DNA of 63,623 nucleotides from an uncultured Clostridia bacterium (GTDB lineage Bacteria > Bacillota > Clostridia > UBA1381). Within the stretch, counting starts at the first letter, position 1. Each line of letters begins with the position of its first letter. The DNA is taken from positions 1 through 63,623 of the forward strand of contig CAKSSN010000015.1 of assembly GCA_934489015.1 (NCBI GenBank), in the 5' to 3' direction. Under the pieces are notes generated by a model, which worked only from the letters and a program-made list of their open reading frames with translations, was not told the origin of the DNA and searched no databases. The position numbers and the translations under genes were made by a program. Below, piece after piece: positions 22,907-31,779 of the stretch.

Positions 22907-24994
22907 TTATAAGACCTTCCTTACCGTATCGGGAGAGTATGTTGCAAAGATTTGTTCAAAATTTGTTGCAACGCTATCGTCTGCAAAGCCATTATCACGC
23001 ATTACAAAGTAATACGGCTGTTTTTTTGCAATTTCGGTAATTACATCGGTTGTAATTTCTTTGTCAAAACACGCAATTAAAAATCCGTCAGCTACATCAA
23101 AATATGTGTAATTCCTAAATTCTAATTCCACATTTCTAACTTCAATTTTGCTTGAAAGGAGTACTCCTAAATCAAGCATGACTTGGAACAACAAATCCTC
23201 CGGAGTTCTGTCATCTTTTATATTATCAACTAAATTGTCAAGTGTTGAAATATCAAGATCAGCAGGATTATAGTATACATCTTTCATATTTGAGCTGTCG
23301 CACTTCAAAACACGGAAGCCGATATCCAAATCATCAGTCTTTGACGTTTGTATTTCTACTGTTGGTTCTTCAACATATGCTTTATTAAACATCAGTTGCT
23401 TTGATTTTTCTCCGCTTTTCATTTCTCGCATTTTTGTCCCTATTTTTATACAACTGCCGGTTTCTTTGATTTGTTTGCCTACTCTGCGAATCCGCTCTTT
23501 ACCGATTTCACAAATATTTTTATACCCGGCTTTATATGCTTCACTCTTTTCGTCTGTTTTTTCGGGTAACTGCACCATAATAAATTTACGGTGTCCACCG
23601 TCTTCTGCATTAAGCTGCATAACCGCGTGTGCTGTTGTCGCAGAACCGGAGAAAAAGTCGAGCGTTATATCTTTACTTTTAGTGCATAGACTTATAAGTT
23701 GTTTCATCATATCTAACGATTTTGGAAACTCAAAAACTTGTGAACCAAACATCTTATCTATTGCTTTTTTGTCTCCAGATGTATCAGCAAAAATAAAATT
23801 ATCAAATACACTTTCGCTATCATCTGTTAAATATGATTTTAATCTAGGAGGTGTAGAATCATCACCATAATATATCAGATTCTCACTTTGCAAACGAAGC
23901 AATTCCTCTTTGCTTTTGCCCCAACCTCTATTTGGTATTAAACACTCTTTATTTGTATTTGGATTAATAATAGTAAAATCTCTTGGCCCATTACTTCTAG
24001 ATAAATCCGAGTCCATAAATATACCATATTCATCTACTTTATTCCAACGACTGAGATGAGCATATTTAGGCCTACTATACATCTCCATTATTTGTTCTCT
24101 AATTTCTGTTAAGGATATTCCTTCTTTTTTTAATTTACAAAATAAATTGTTTATATCTGAAGCTCCTTTTTTATTTGCTCTCCACATACCTTGTTTTTGA
24201 TTTAATGATACAATATCTTTTGCATAGATTAAAACATATTCTGTCGATACACCTATATATTTGCTTTGGTTCTTCATAGAATTGTTTTTGTGAATGACAT
24301 GAGCAATAAAGTTTCCATCACCAAACAATTCGTCACAAACTTTTCTTAAATTATCAACCTCATGGTCATCAATACTAATGAATATCACACCATCATCGCT
24401 CAATAAATCCTTTGTTATTTTTAATCTCGGATAAATCATATTCAGCCAATCGGTATGGAAACGACCGTTTGTGTCCATATTTTTGAAAAGACGATTTCCT
24501 GCTTCATCATACCCGCTATTATGCATTATGAATTCATCATTATGCATTGAAAAATCGTCCTCATACACAAAGTCATTTCCCGTATTATACGGCGGATCTA
24601 TGTAAATCATCTTGATTTTACCGAGATATGTTTCCTGCAAAAGTTTCAACACTTCAAGATTGTCACCCTCGATATATAGGTTCTCGGTATTATCAAAATC
24701 AACACTTTCTTCTCTGCACGGACGGAGTGTTTTATTTATCGGCGCATTTGCAAGCAGAACAGACTTTTTCTTATCCGGCCAGGTAAACTGATAGCGTTCC
24801 TCATTACCGTCAACAACCTTTGTGTTGATTTCCTGCATCAGCACATCTTTATCAATCGCACGTTCTATAATAGCCTTTCCCTTTTCATCATATCCGGTTA
24901 TAGTTTCTGTCACGGCATTCGGAAACATTTCCGCCAACTTCTTAAAATTTTCATCCGCATTGTTTGCAGTGTGCATTTTTAATTTATCAGTCAT
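22907..24994 (-). CDS. mod: Type III modification methyltransferase, Mod subunit (N6-adenine)
   Basis: Mod recognises the target site and methylates adenine; it also guides Res. The 695-residue protein has the catalytic DPPY motif at 133-136 (YIDPPYNTGNDF) and the SAM-binding FSGSATTAHAV near 446. The order (DPPY first) and the large target-recognition region in between are those of beta-class type III Mod proteins. LYIEGDNLEVLKLL before DPPY is typical. GGAGG lies 9 nt before the ATG, and the ATG overlaps the stop of the upstream gene (ATGA), indicating coupled translation. No simple-sequence repeats that would suggest phase variation were seen. Confidence 0.93.
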   Translation of the reverse strand: MTDKLKMHTANNADENFKKLAEMFPNAVTETITGYDEKGKAIIERAIDKDVLMQEINTKVVDGNEERYQFTWPDKKKSVLLANAPINKTLRPCREESVDFDNTENLYIEGDNLEVLKLLQETYLGKIKMIYIDPPYNTGNDFVYEDDFSMHNDEFIMHNSGYDEAGNRLFKNMDTNGRFHTDWLNMIYPRLKITKDLLSDDGVIFISIDDHEVDNLRKVCDELFGDGNFIAHVIHKNNSMKNQSKYIGVSTEYVLIYAKDIVSLNQKQGMWRANKKGASDINNLFCKLKKEGISLTEIREQIMEMYSRPKYAHLSRWNKVDEYGIFMDSDLSRSNGPRDFTIINPNTNKECLIPNRGWGKSKEELLRLQSENLIYYGDDSTPPRLKSYLTDDSESVFDNFIFADTSGDKKAIDKMFGSQVFEFPKSLDMMKQLISLCTKSKDITLDFFSGSATTAHAVMQLNAEDGGHRKFIMVQLPEKTDEKSEAYKAGYKNICEIGKERIRRVGKQIKETGSCIKIGTKMREMKSGEKSKQLMFNKAYVEEPTVEIQTSKTDDLDIGFRVLKCDSSNMKDVYYNPADLDISTLDNLVDNIKDDRTPEDLLFQVMLDLGVLLSSKIEVRNVELEFRNYTYFDVADGFLIACFDKEITTDVITEIAKKQPYYFVMRDNGFADDSVATNFEQIFATYSPDTVRKVL

Positions 24995-26790
24995 TTGTTT
25001 TTACCTCCGTTTTCTTCCCAAAAATGAAATATAGGGTACTCTTTGAACTCCTCTTGCAGTTGCTTGCCAAGCTTCTCAAAATGTAGTTCTGCCATCGTTT
25101 GTTGATCTAATAGTAAGTATGCTCCTACAAGTATATCTTCTCTGACACCTGGAGATTCAATTATGTGAAAAAGCTCCTTACACTCGACTTTCGTTAGTGG
25201 TCGTTCACGTTTTTCGATTTGTAATCTATTTATTAATTTCACATCATAAGGCAATATTTCATCATCAAAGTTAAAAATCCAATCTGAAAACGCTCTTGCA
25301 ACAGACAGAATTTCGGTTTTTGAATCAGCCTTGTCGTATGCTTTAAGTAACTCAAGCAAAAAGGAATTTGCTCTTATGAGTGTTTCATTGTTTTGAGCAA
25401 CTTTTTGAAATGACGGCAATAAAACATCGTATCGAATATTATCGGATTTTATCAAATCATCAGTATGAAGTATTGCATACTGTGAAATCGGTATTTTTTC
25501 TCCTGATTCATTTTCATATGCTAGTGACATCTCGGTTTTAAAAAAATCAAAAATGTTGTATGTGTCTTCCTTACCTTCAACTTTTGTTAGACAAACTACA
25601 AAATTCAGTTCACCAACGCCTATACTCATTATTGGCGGCAAATCACTCCTTAAATGTTTTACTGGCTTTTTATCAACAAGTGCGGTAATAAGGTATTCTA
25701 AATGTTTCCAATCTTTTTCTTTTAAAGATTTAATACTTAAATCCTTTTTACACCCTAAGATATCAAGTAAAGCAACCACTTTTTTAGCATATTCAAGCTT
25801 GATTTTTTCTTTTGCTAAATTAAAGTTTGAAAAATCAACACTATCATAATCAAACGGGATATTATGACCATCCCATTGAAATTCCCCTGTTTCAATGTAT
25901 GAGATTAAAAAATCCAAATCTACTATTAGTGTTCGAAATTTGTCCGAGCTTTTATAATTAATATTTACCATCCCGTCATTTTTAGATGCTTTCATCGAAA
26001 AACTTTCCCCGAATACAGTTGTAATAGTTGATGCATCTTGAACAACCTTTAATGTTGTATAAAATTGTCGCTCTCCAATAGCAATCAGTGCATCTCTATC
26101 TTCTTGAGTCATTAACCTTTGCGGAATTGCCTCAATTGGCTGAGGGATCGCACTACCTTTAATTTTAGCATAAATATATACTTCATTTTTCAACAAAGCT
26201 GTTTTGGGATCTACTCCGCCAACTATCGAAACCGGAACAGTTATTCCTTCAAGTACACCTTGACTTTCAAGTTCTTCGAGGGATAATAGTTTGGCATCCG
26301 AAAAGCTTGCTTGTTTCTGACAGTTTTCTAAACATTGAAAAAATATCATTGCTTTTTCATTCGATTCTGTTGGAAATTTTTTTAGTTTGATATTTTTAAA
26401 TTTTTTTCCTTTTGCAGTCGCAAGATATATTCTTAATTTTATTGGAGTCAACTCGGTGTAATAAATCTGCTGTGTTAATCCATTATGTCCAATATAAACA
26501 ACAAAGAAAACAGCGCCACCACCATAAAGATAATTATTAAGGTCAATGGTTGATACGGGAAACGATATATCATCTTTACTAAAATCATCGTTTTCTGTTC
26601 CTTTGATTTGAACAGGAAGTCGGCCTTTAAGTTTCTCTTTCTTTTTACTTTTGTCTTTATAAATATAGACGAATCCATCCCAAGTCGGTTCTTTATCATT
26701 ATCCGCAATAAATTGATCAAGTAAATCTGATACAACGATACTATTTTTTACAGCATTAATAGAAATAGTTTCAACAGCTTTTTTATCCAA
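24991..26790 (-). CDS. DUF4365-like nuclease-fold protein of the defence operon
   Basis: The 599-residue protein has no family I can name with certainty. Its first 110 residues resemble DUF4365, a PD-(D/E)xK-type fold. E34-P-T-W-D38-G39 is followed by R57-LPV-Q61-I-K63-G, a D...QxK catalytic arrangement as in Mrr-like nucleases. The rest (about 200-599) is mixed alpha/beta without motifs, rich in Lys, and ends with a tetratricopeptide-like helical stretch. It begins 3 bp after the DUF4391 gene and overlaps mod by 4 bp, so it is translated in step with the restriction genes. It may be an additional effector nuclease or a specificity/immunity factor. The gene is notably AT-rich. Confidence 0.6.
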   Translation of the reverse strand: MDKKAVETISINAVKNSIVVSDLLDQFIADNDKEPTWDGFVYIYKDKSKKKEKLKGRLPVQIKGTENDDFSKDDISFPVSTIDLNNYLYGGGAVFFVVYIGHNGLTQQIYYTELTPIKLRIYLATAKGKKFKNIKLKKFPTESNEKAMIFFQCLENCQKQASFSDAKLLSLEELESQGVLEGITVPVSIVGGVDPKTALLKNEVYIYAKIKGSAIPQPIEAIPQRLMTQEDRDALIAIGERQFYTTLKVVQDASTITTVFGESFSMKASKNDGMVNINYKSSDKFRTLIVDLDFLISYIETGEFQWDGHNIPFDYDSVDFSNFNLAKEKIKLEYAKKVVALLDILGCKKDLSIKSLKEKDWKHLEYLITALVDKKPVKHLRSDLPPIMSIGVGELNFVVCLTKVEGKEDTYNIFDFFKTEMSLAYENESGEKIPISQYAILHTDDLIKSDNIRYDVLLPSFQKVAQNNETLIRANSFLLELLKAYDKADSKTEILSVARAFSDWIFNFDDEILPYDVKLINRLQIEKRERPLTKVECKELFHIIESPGVREDILVGAYLLLDQQTMAELHFEKLGKQLQEEFKEYPIFHFWEENGGKNK

Positions 26791-26793
26791 CGA

Positions 26794-27417
26794 TTATCCC
26801 TCCAATTCTTCTTTTAATCTCTTTATCTTTTGCACCAACTCAAATTTTTTCTTAGGCTGTTTTTCAGCCCGTGCCTGTTTTTCAAGACGTGCAATTTCTT
26901 TTTCTAACTTTTCAATCCTATCAGCATTTTTTATCTGTTCCGCAAGTGTATAAGCAGTGTCCCTTACAATACCGGAAATCTGAATAATAAAATTTTCATA
27001 TACGGTATCAAGATTAAGACCATCAATTTTAAGCGTGATATCATTCTCTGAAATCCAGCCTGTATTAAAATATTTAATTAAACTGCCGTCCGCGTCTTTA
27101 AAACAAATCCATACTTGATACTTTTCATAAAACTCAAGCACATAAATATTATGATATGGTATGGATTTATCAATATATCTTAACACAGATTTGTCAAATT
27201 TATCACTATACAAAGACAGCTTTATAACCTGTATTTCTTTAACCGTTTGCCCTTCATTTATATTAAGCGTTGACGGTGCTATTTTATTTGTCCACGTTAT
27301 ATTTTTTATCTGCTCAACAAATATTTTCTTTAATGCCGGAGTTATAGACATTTTCTCATAAAACATCTGTTTCGGCACCCTTTTATTAAATTCGGTTGAC
27401 TGAGGTAACTTTAACAT
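26794..27417 (-). CDS. DUF4391 domain protein
   Basis: The 207-residue protein matches the DUF4391 pattern in my reading: LPQSTEFNKRVPKQMFYEK at the N-terminus, FVEQIKNITWTNKIAPSTLNI (about 34-54), and a C-terminal coiled coil of Lys/Glu heptads (about 170-205). DUF4391 proteins occur next to SNF2-type helicases and adenine methylases in bacterial defence loci; their biochemical role is unknown. An adaptor or loader for the helicase is plausible because of the coiled coil. It starts 9 bp after the helicase stop and ends 3 bp before the DUF4365-like gene. Confidence 0.72.
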   Translation of the reverse strand: MLKLPQSTEFNKRVPKQMFYEKMSITPALKKIFVEQIKNITWTNKIAPSTLNINEGQTVKEIQVIKLSLYSDKFDKSVLRYIDKSIPYHNIYVLEFYEKYQVWICFKDADGSLIKYFNTGWISENDITLKIDGLNLDTVYENFIIQISGIVRDTAYTLAEQIKNADRIEKLEKEIARLEKQARAEKQPKKKFELVQKIKRLKEELEG

Positions 27418-27426
27418 TTTTCCTCC

Positions 27427-30400
27427 TTATCTTATAACCAAAAAACAAATAAGTTCAAAATCATCAAGCCCTTTAATATTTACGTTTCCAAGCGTTGTAC
27501 CACCGGTTTTAAACAAACTTTCTATGTCATTTTCTTCTTTTGTTTCTATGATAGAAGCTATTGTTTTTCCGAGTAATTTTGAAAACTTGCTCATATTTCT
27601 TCCGTCACGAGTTTCTTTATTAAATTCACGGTAAACTTCCGCAACAGGCTCTGTTCTTCCTTTACAAAGAAGACGCATTTTATCGAGCATTTCTTTTGGT
27701 GACAAATGGTCACATATAACTTCGCCCTCGTTTGATATATACACCATATAAAACGGATGCAGTCTGTTCTGATTATCAATATTAACGCTATTTGAACGGT
27801 TTTTAAGTACATATATAACTCCGCCGGGACTGTCTTGCGTGCTCGGAACGACCGAGTGCAGACCATACGGCGATTTATCAATGTCAGGATGATGCTTTAT
27901 ATATTCAAGCAAGTCAAGTCTAAACTCGTTAAGTCCCAAATCCATAATTGAAATACCGCTTGACATATCCTCGATATCAACAACTTCTTCCTGCAAGCGT
28001 TTGAGCTGTTCTTTTCTGTATTCAAGGTCTGTTTTCTCTTCATCACTCAAAATATTATCATCACCGGTTGCCGTCATGTCAACGATTTTCATTCTCGTTT
28101 CAACTTTCGCTTTTAAATTAATATATTCATCAAGCGTAACATCAGGCCAAAAATTTACAAGCTGTATGTATTCATTTTTACTTCCGATACGGTCAATTCG
28201 TCCAAAGCGCTGAATAATGCGAACAGGATTCCAATGTATATCATAATTTATCAGATAATCGCAATCCTGCAAATTTTGCCCCTCTGAAATACAGTCTGTT
28301 GCAATTAAAATATCTATATCACATTTCGGCATACTTTCAAATAAATCTCTGCCCTTTGATACAGGCGAAAAGCAAGTTAAAACAGTGTTCAGATCGCATT
28401 TTAATTTCGGTATGGTGGTTTTACCTTCTATATTTCCCGTAACCAACGCTGTATTAAGTCCGAAATTCGACTTAACATATCCGCTTACATTTGCATACAA
28501 ATAGTCTGCCGTATCTGCAAAAGCAGTAAATATAATAACTTTTTTATTTCCGGCATTAATAGGATTTTCTATTTTGTCTTCAAGAACGCATAAAAGCTCT
28601 TGCAGTTTACTGTCATGCTGTGGTGTAATATCGCCGACCATAAATGTTAGCAGTTCAAGAATTTCGCGGTCTTTAATCAGACTGTCTTTCCAAGATCTAT
28701 AGTCCATATCGGCAAGCTCTATTTTCACCTTTTTCCCGAATGAAAACATATTTTGGTCGTCATTGTCAAATTCATCTATATTCGTAATGTCAGTTAACTC
28801 GAGCTCCGTTTTTGAAATGCTATCATATTCATCAATGATTTTTATAGTGGTTTCAATCAATTCCTTTATTCTTGTAAGCGTAAGATTAAAAGAATATACC
28901 GAGCTTTCCATACGTTTCATAAGGTTTATTGCAGTAAGCCTGCGGATTCCTTGTTCACGGTTTGCCTGCGTAAAGCCTATGTTTACCTTGTTATCCTCAT
29001 ACAATTCCGCATATTTTTCAATCCTGCTGGCATGAATAAAGTGAGACGGTGTGTAGATAGACAAAGAAAGCATCGTAAGCTGTTCAAATATTTCGTTATA
29101 GTTTATTGCTTTCCTAAGATCTGTCAGCGGAGGTCTTTTTGAAACAGGTTTTAGCCTTGTTGGGAAAGTACCTATATCCGTCATATCATAATACTTTTGT
29201 ATATGCTTTCTTGAACGTGCAATAGTTACAGAATCAAGCACTTCAAAAAAATCAAAATCAAGCATTTTAAGCAAGCTCTCTGTTGTCCGCTGCTCCGGCT
29301 CCCATTTGCTCCAAGTGTTAAAAGCCCTTTGCGCGTTTCTGAAAATTTCATCAATCGAACGCGTCGTATTCAGTTTTTCATCTATATAATCCGCATTACC
29401 CTCATACGCGAGCGCAAGTTGGTTTTTAAGGTCATTAAACCTATTGTTGACAGGCGTTGCGGACAGCATAAGCACTTTGGTTTTTACGCCTTTACGTATA
29501 ACCTTATTAAGAAGTATCAAATATCTGTTCTGTTTCTCATCATCTTCGCCCGAAACACTGCCGCCGTTACGAAAGTTGTGCGACTCGTCTATAACCACAA
29601 GATCATAGTTACTCCAATTAAGTCTATCCAGATCAAGCCCGTTTGATTTTCCGTTTGTACGGTTAAGGTCAGTGTGATAAAGCACATCATAATTGAGCCT
29701 ATCCGCTGCAATAGGGTTATTGACATAGTTATCTTTATATGTATTCCAGTTGTTCGTCAGCTTTTTAGGGCATAAAACAAGAACCGATTTATTTCTGTTT
29801 TCATAATATTTAATAACTGCAAGCGCAGTAAATGTCTTACCCAGTCCGACGCTGTCTGCTAAAATACATCCGTTATATTTTTCGAGCTTGTTTATAATAG
29901 CAAGCACCGCGTCTTTCTGAAAGTTATAGAGCATACCCCATATTTTGCTTTCTTTAAAGCCTGTCGCCTCATTCGGAAGAACATCTTCCGATATATCTTC
30001 AAGAAACTCGTTGAAAATATTATAAAGTGTTACAAAATAGATAAAGTCGGGAGAATTTTCGTTATATGCAGCAGTTATATTATCTATAACCTCTTCTGTG
30101 ACTTCCTGCATTTTTGTTTTGTCATTCCACAAATCATCAAACAATTTTAGATATATGTCTGACATCGGCGATTCTGTTTTCTGAACAACATTATAAGCGT
30201 TGTTACCGCGCTCGCAGCCCAAATCGACAGTTGTAAATCCGTTTATCGGCATATAGCTTTTATCATCGGCATTTATAAAACCCATCATGTTGTCATTGGA
30301 TATGTTTGATTTGAATACAACCTTTTTGCGTATCCACTCGGCACATTCTTTTGCTATTGCCTTTTGCGTAAGCTCATTGCGCAGCTTGACCTCAAATTCT

Positions 30401-30654
30401 GTACCGTACAGACTTCTTTCACGGTTAAGTCGAGGTATATAAAACTCACGTTTTTCCTTTCTTGCTTTCTCGGTTGTAAATGTAGGAGAAGTAAATATAA
30501 AACGCATTTCATCAATACTTTTCAATTCGTTTTTTAATTCTTCAAATGCATAGATCGAAAAGCAAGCCGCAGCAACAGAAAGCTTACTTCCGTTTTTTAT
30601 TTCTACTTTCAAATCATCTTTCAACGTTTTTGAAATATTATCAATTATCTCCAT
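27427..30654 (-). CDS. SNF2-type DNA helicase/translocase with degenerate PLD-like N-domain
   Basis: First gene of the defence operon, 1075 residues. The N-terminal 200 residues resemble the phospholipase-D-like domain of related helicases, but the HKD catalytic motif is not visible; INGFTTVDLG stands where GSSNxTxxGL is expected. The motor shows Walker A DSVGLGKTFTAL (K near 272), DESH (near 355) and SATPVNNRF. Motif VI NPVRIIQRFGRIDRIGS lies near 810-825, so it is a complete superfamily 2 ATPase of the HepA/SNF2 type. The last approximately 200 residues have no recognised domain. GGAG lies 8 nt before the ATG. A consensus promoter and a short upstream ORF precede it. Confidence 0.85.
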   Translation of the reverse strand: MEIIDNISKTLKDDLKVEIKNGSKLSVAAACFSIYAFEELKNELKSIDEMRFIFTSPTFTTEKARKEKREFYIPRLNRERSLYGTEFEVKLRNELTQKAIAKECAEWIRKKVVFKSNISNDNMMGFINADDKSYMPINGFTTVDLGCERGNNAYNVVQKTESPMSDIYLKLFDDLWNDKTKMQEVTEEVIDNITAAYNENSPDFIYFVTLYNIFNEFLEDISEDVLPNEATGFKESKIWGMLYNFQKDAVLAIINKLEKYNGCILADSVGLGKTFTALAVIKYYENRNKSVLVLCPKKLTNNWNTYKDNYVNNPIAADRLNYDVLYHTDLNRTNGKSNGLDLDRLNWSNYDLVVIDESHNFRNGGSVSGEDDEKQNRYLILLNKVIRKGVKTKVLMLSATPVNNRFNDLKNQLALAYEGNADYIDEKLNTTRSIDEIFRNAQRAFNTWSKWEPEQRTTESLLKMLDFDFFEVLDSVTIARSRKHIQKYYDMTDIGTFPTRLKPVSKRPPLTDLRKAINYNEIFEQLTMLSLSIYTPSHFIHASRIEKYAELYEDNKVNIGFTQANREQGIRRLTAINLMKRMESSVYSFNLTLTRIKELIETTIKIIDEYDSISKTELELTDITNIDEFDNDDQNMFSFGKKVKIELADMDYRSWKDSLIKDREILELLTFMVGDITPQHDSKLQELLCVLEDKIENPINAGNKKVIIFTAFADTADYLYANVSGYVKSNFGLNTALVTGNIEGKTTIPKLKCDLNTVLTCFSPVSKGRDLFESMPKCDIDILIATDCISEGQNLQDCDYLINYDIHWNPVRIIQRFGRIDRIGSKNEYIQLVNFWPDVTLDEYINLKAKVETRMKIVDMTATGDDNILSDEEKTDLEYRKEQLKRLQEEVVDIEDMSSGISIMDLGLNEFRLDLLEYIKHHPDIDKSPYGLHSVVPSTQDSPGGVIYVLKNRSNSVNIDNQNRLHPFYMVYISNEGEVICDHLSPKEMLDKMRLLCKGRTEPVAEVYREFNKETRDGRNMSKFSKLLGKTIASIIETKEENDIESLFKTGGTTLGNVNIKGLDDFELICFLVIR

Positions 30655-30680
30655 GTTTACATCTCCATATTTTAATTATA

Positions 30681-30734
30681 CTACACCCTATCGGCATTGC
30701 GCTCTCCGTTCTGCAGCGCCTTAATATATTCCAT
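30681..30734 (-). CDS. 17-codon upstream ORF in the defence-operon leader
   Basis: ATG (30734-30732) opens MEYIKALQNGERNADRV and ends with TAG, 26 bp before the helicase ATG. AAAGAGG (plus-strand 30742-30748) lies 7 nt upstream at ideal spacing, and the ORF begins about 23 nt after the predicted transcription start. It may be a regulatory leader peptide or the remnant of a lost first gene. Evidence is spacing only. Confidence 0.5.
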   Translation of the reverse strand: MEYIKALQNGERNADRV

Positions 30735-30763
30735 AATTATACCTCTTTCGCGTTATTACATAC

Positions 30764-30792
30764 ATTATATCACATTTTAGGAATAAAATCAA
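30764..30792 (-). promoter_or_regulatory. Sigma-A promoter of the defence operon
   Basis: On the minus strand TTGATT (30787-30792), 17 bp ending TGTGA, and TATAAT (30764-30769). This is the only good promoter seen upstream of the five-gene run. Confidence 0.85.
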
Positions 30793-30861
30793 TACAAAAT
30801 ACAATTTTATTCGCCATATTATTCCCAAATATGCAGTTTTCACATTTTACGCACACTCAAG

Positions 30862-31662
30862 TTATTCATTATTAATATGAGTATTTACGAAAGCATTTCT
30901 ATACTCGCGCGGCGTCATTTTTTTATGATACTCAAAAAATTTAATAAAATGATTTTCGCTTTTAAAGCCGATCATAAACGAAATCTGCTTTATAGTGTAA
31001 AGAGTAGTCTGCAAAAGGCTTTCGGCGCTTTTTATTTTAAGCGAAACAATATAGTCCTTTATTCCGACTCCGTATGCTCTTTTAAACACGCGGCTTATAT
31101 GATTTTCATGATAGCCGAACACATCGGATATTTTTCTAACGCTCATCTCCTTATTAATATTAAGCCTGATCCACTCCTTAAGCTCGGCGGCAAGGCTGCC
31201 GGATGAGGCAATTTCATTTTTGCTCTCAAACGCAAGCTCCTTTAAAATCATAGCACACGCAATATCCGCACATTCAGCGTCATAGCCCGGAGTATTTGAA
31301 ATATGCAAAAGCTGCGAAAACATTGTCTTTAATGCGGAGGAAGCGCCGCTTTTCATTAATTTAGGAATTTCTCCCGTCCATCCGGGCGCGTTAAAATGCA
31401 TCCAGAAAAACGAAACATTGCTTGTCCTTTCATAGCCGCCGTGAACCGCATTCGGCTCAAGCAAAAGCACATCATTTTCCGAAAGCGCATATTTGTTGTC
31501 CCCCTCAAAAATATACGCTTCGCCCTTAATCATAAATATTATTTCATACGTATCTATAACCCTCTGAGGATGAATCCACTGCCCTGCCGATTTAAAAAGT
31601 CCCGACCCGGCATACGAAAGCTCCATACCTGACGAAAATGTAACCATGTTTGATTTTCTCAC
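30862..31662 (-). CDS. AraC-family transcriptional regulator
   Basis: This 266-residue regulator has an N-terminal cupin-type sensor domain (about 1-150) and a C-terminal AraC/XylS DNA-binding domain with two helix-turn-helix motifs (ISDVFGYHENHISRVFKRAYG and ISFMIGFKSENHFIKFFEYH). The terminal MTPREYR is the family signature. It is divergent from the GH127 gene and probably activates it in response to an arabinose-containing ligand. The start is the GTG at 31662 (AAGGA upstream) or the ATG five codons later. Its promoter is strong, while that of the GH127 gene lacks a good -35, as expected for an activator-dependent target. Confidence 0.88.
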   Translation of the reverse strand: MRKSNMVTFSSGMELSYAGSGLFKSAGQWIHPQRVIDTYEIIFMIKGEAYIFEGDNKYALSENDVLLLEPNAVHGGYERTSNVSFFWMHFNAPGWTGEIPKLMKSGASSALKTMFSQLLHISNTPGYDAECADIACAMILKELAFESKNEIASSGSLAAELKEWIRLNINKEMSVRKISDVFGYHENHISRVFKRAYGVGIKDYIVSLKIKSAESLLQTTLYTIKQISFMIGFKSENHFIKFFEYHKKMTPREYRNAFVNTHINNE

Positions 31663-31703
31663 CTTATCCTTAATTTTTTCACTTGAATATATGACACAAA
31701 TAT

Positions 31704-31732
31704 ATTATAATATACTAAAATAGATTTGTCAA
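31704..31732 (-). promoter_or_regulatory. Sigma-A promoter of the araC-type regulator
   Basis: On the minus strand TTGACA (31727-31732), 17 bp, TATAAT (31704-31709), a full consensus. Its -35 overlaps the region where the -35 of the divergent GH127 promoter would lie. Confidence 0.88.
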
Positions 31733-31752
31733 TAAAATTTTCGTGATGTGTT

Positions 31753-31758
31753 TATAAT
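31753..31758 (+). promoter_or_regulatory. Probable -10 of the GH127 gene, no -35
   Basis: TATAAT lies 21 bp before the ATG. No acceptable -35 is found 15-19 bp upstream (the nearest TTGTCA is 21 bp away), suggesting dependence on the adjacent AraC-type activator. Confidence 0.5.
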
Positions 31759-31779
31759 ATCACTTTAAGGAGGAGGAAA

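Noticed and set aside
19339..30654. Classification of the defence operon as BREX, DISARM or Dnd
   Set aside because: No PglZ, BrxC, DUF1998 or Dnd sulfur-modification proteins are encoded; mod and res are of type III.
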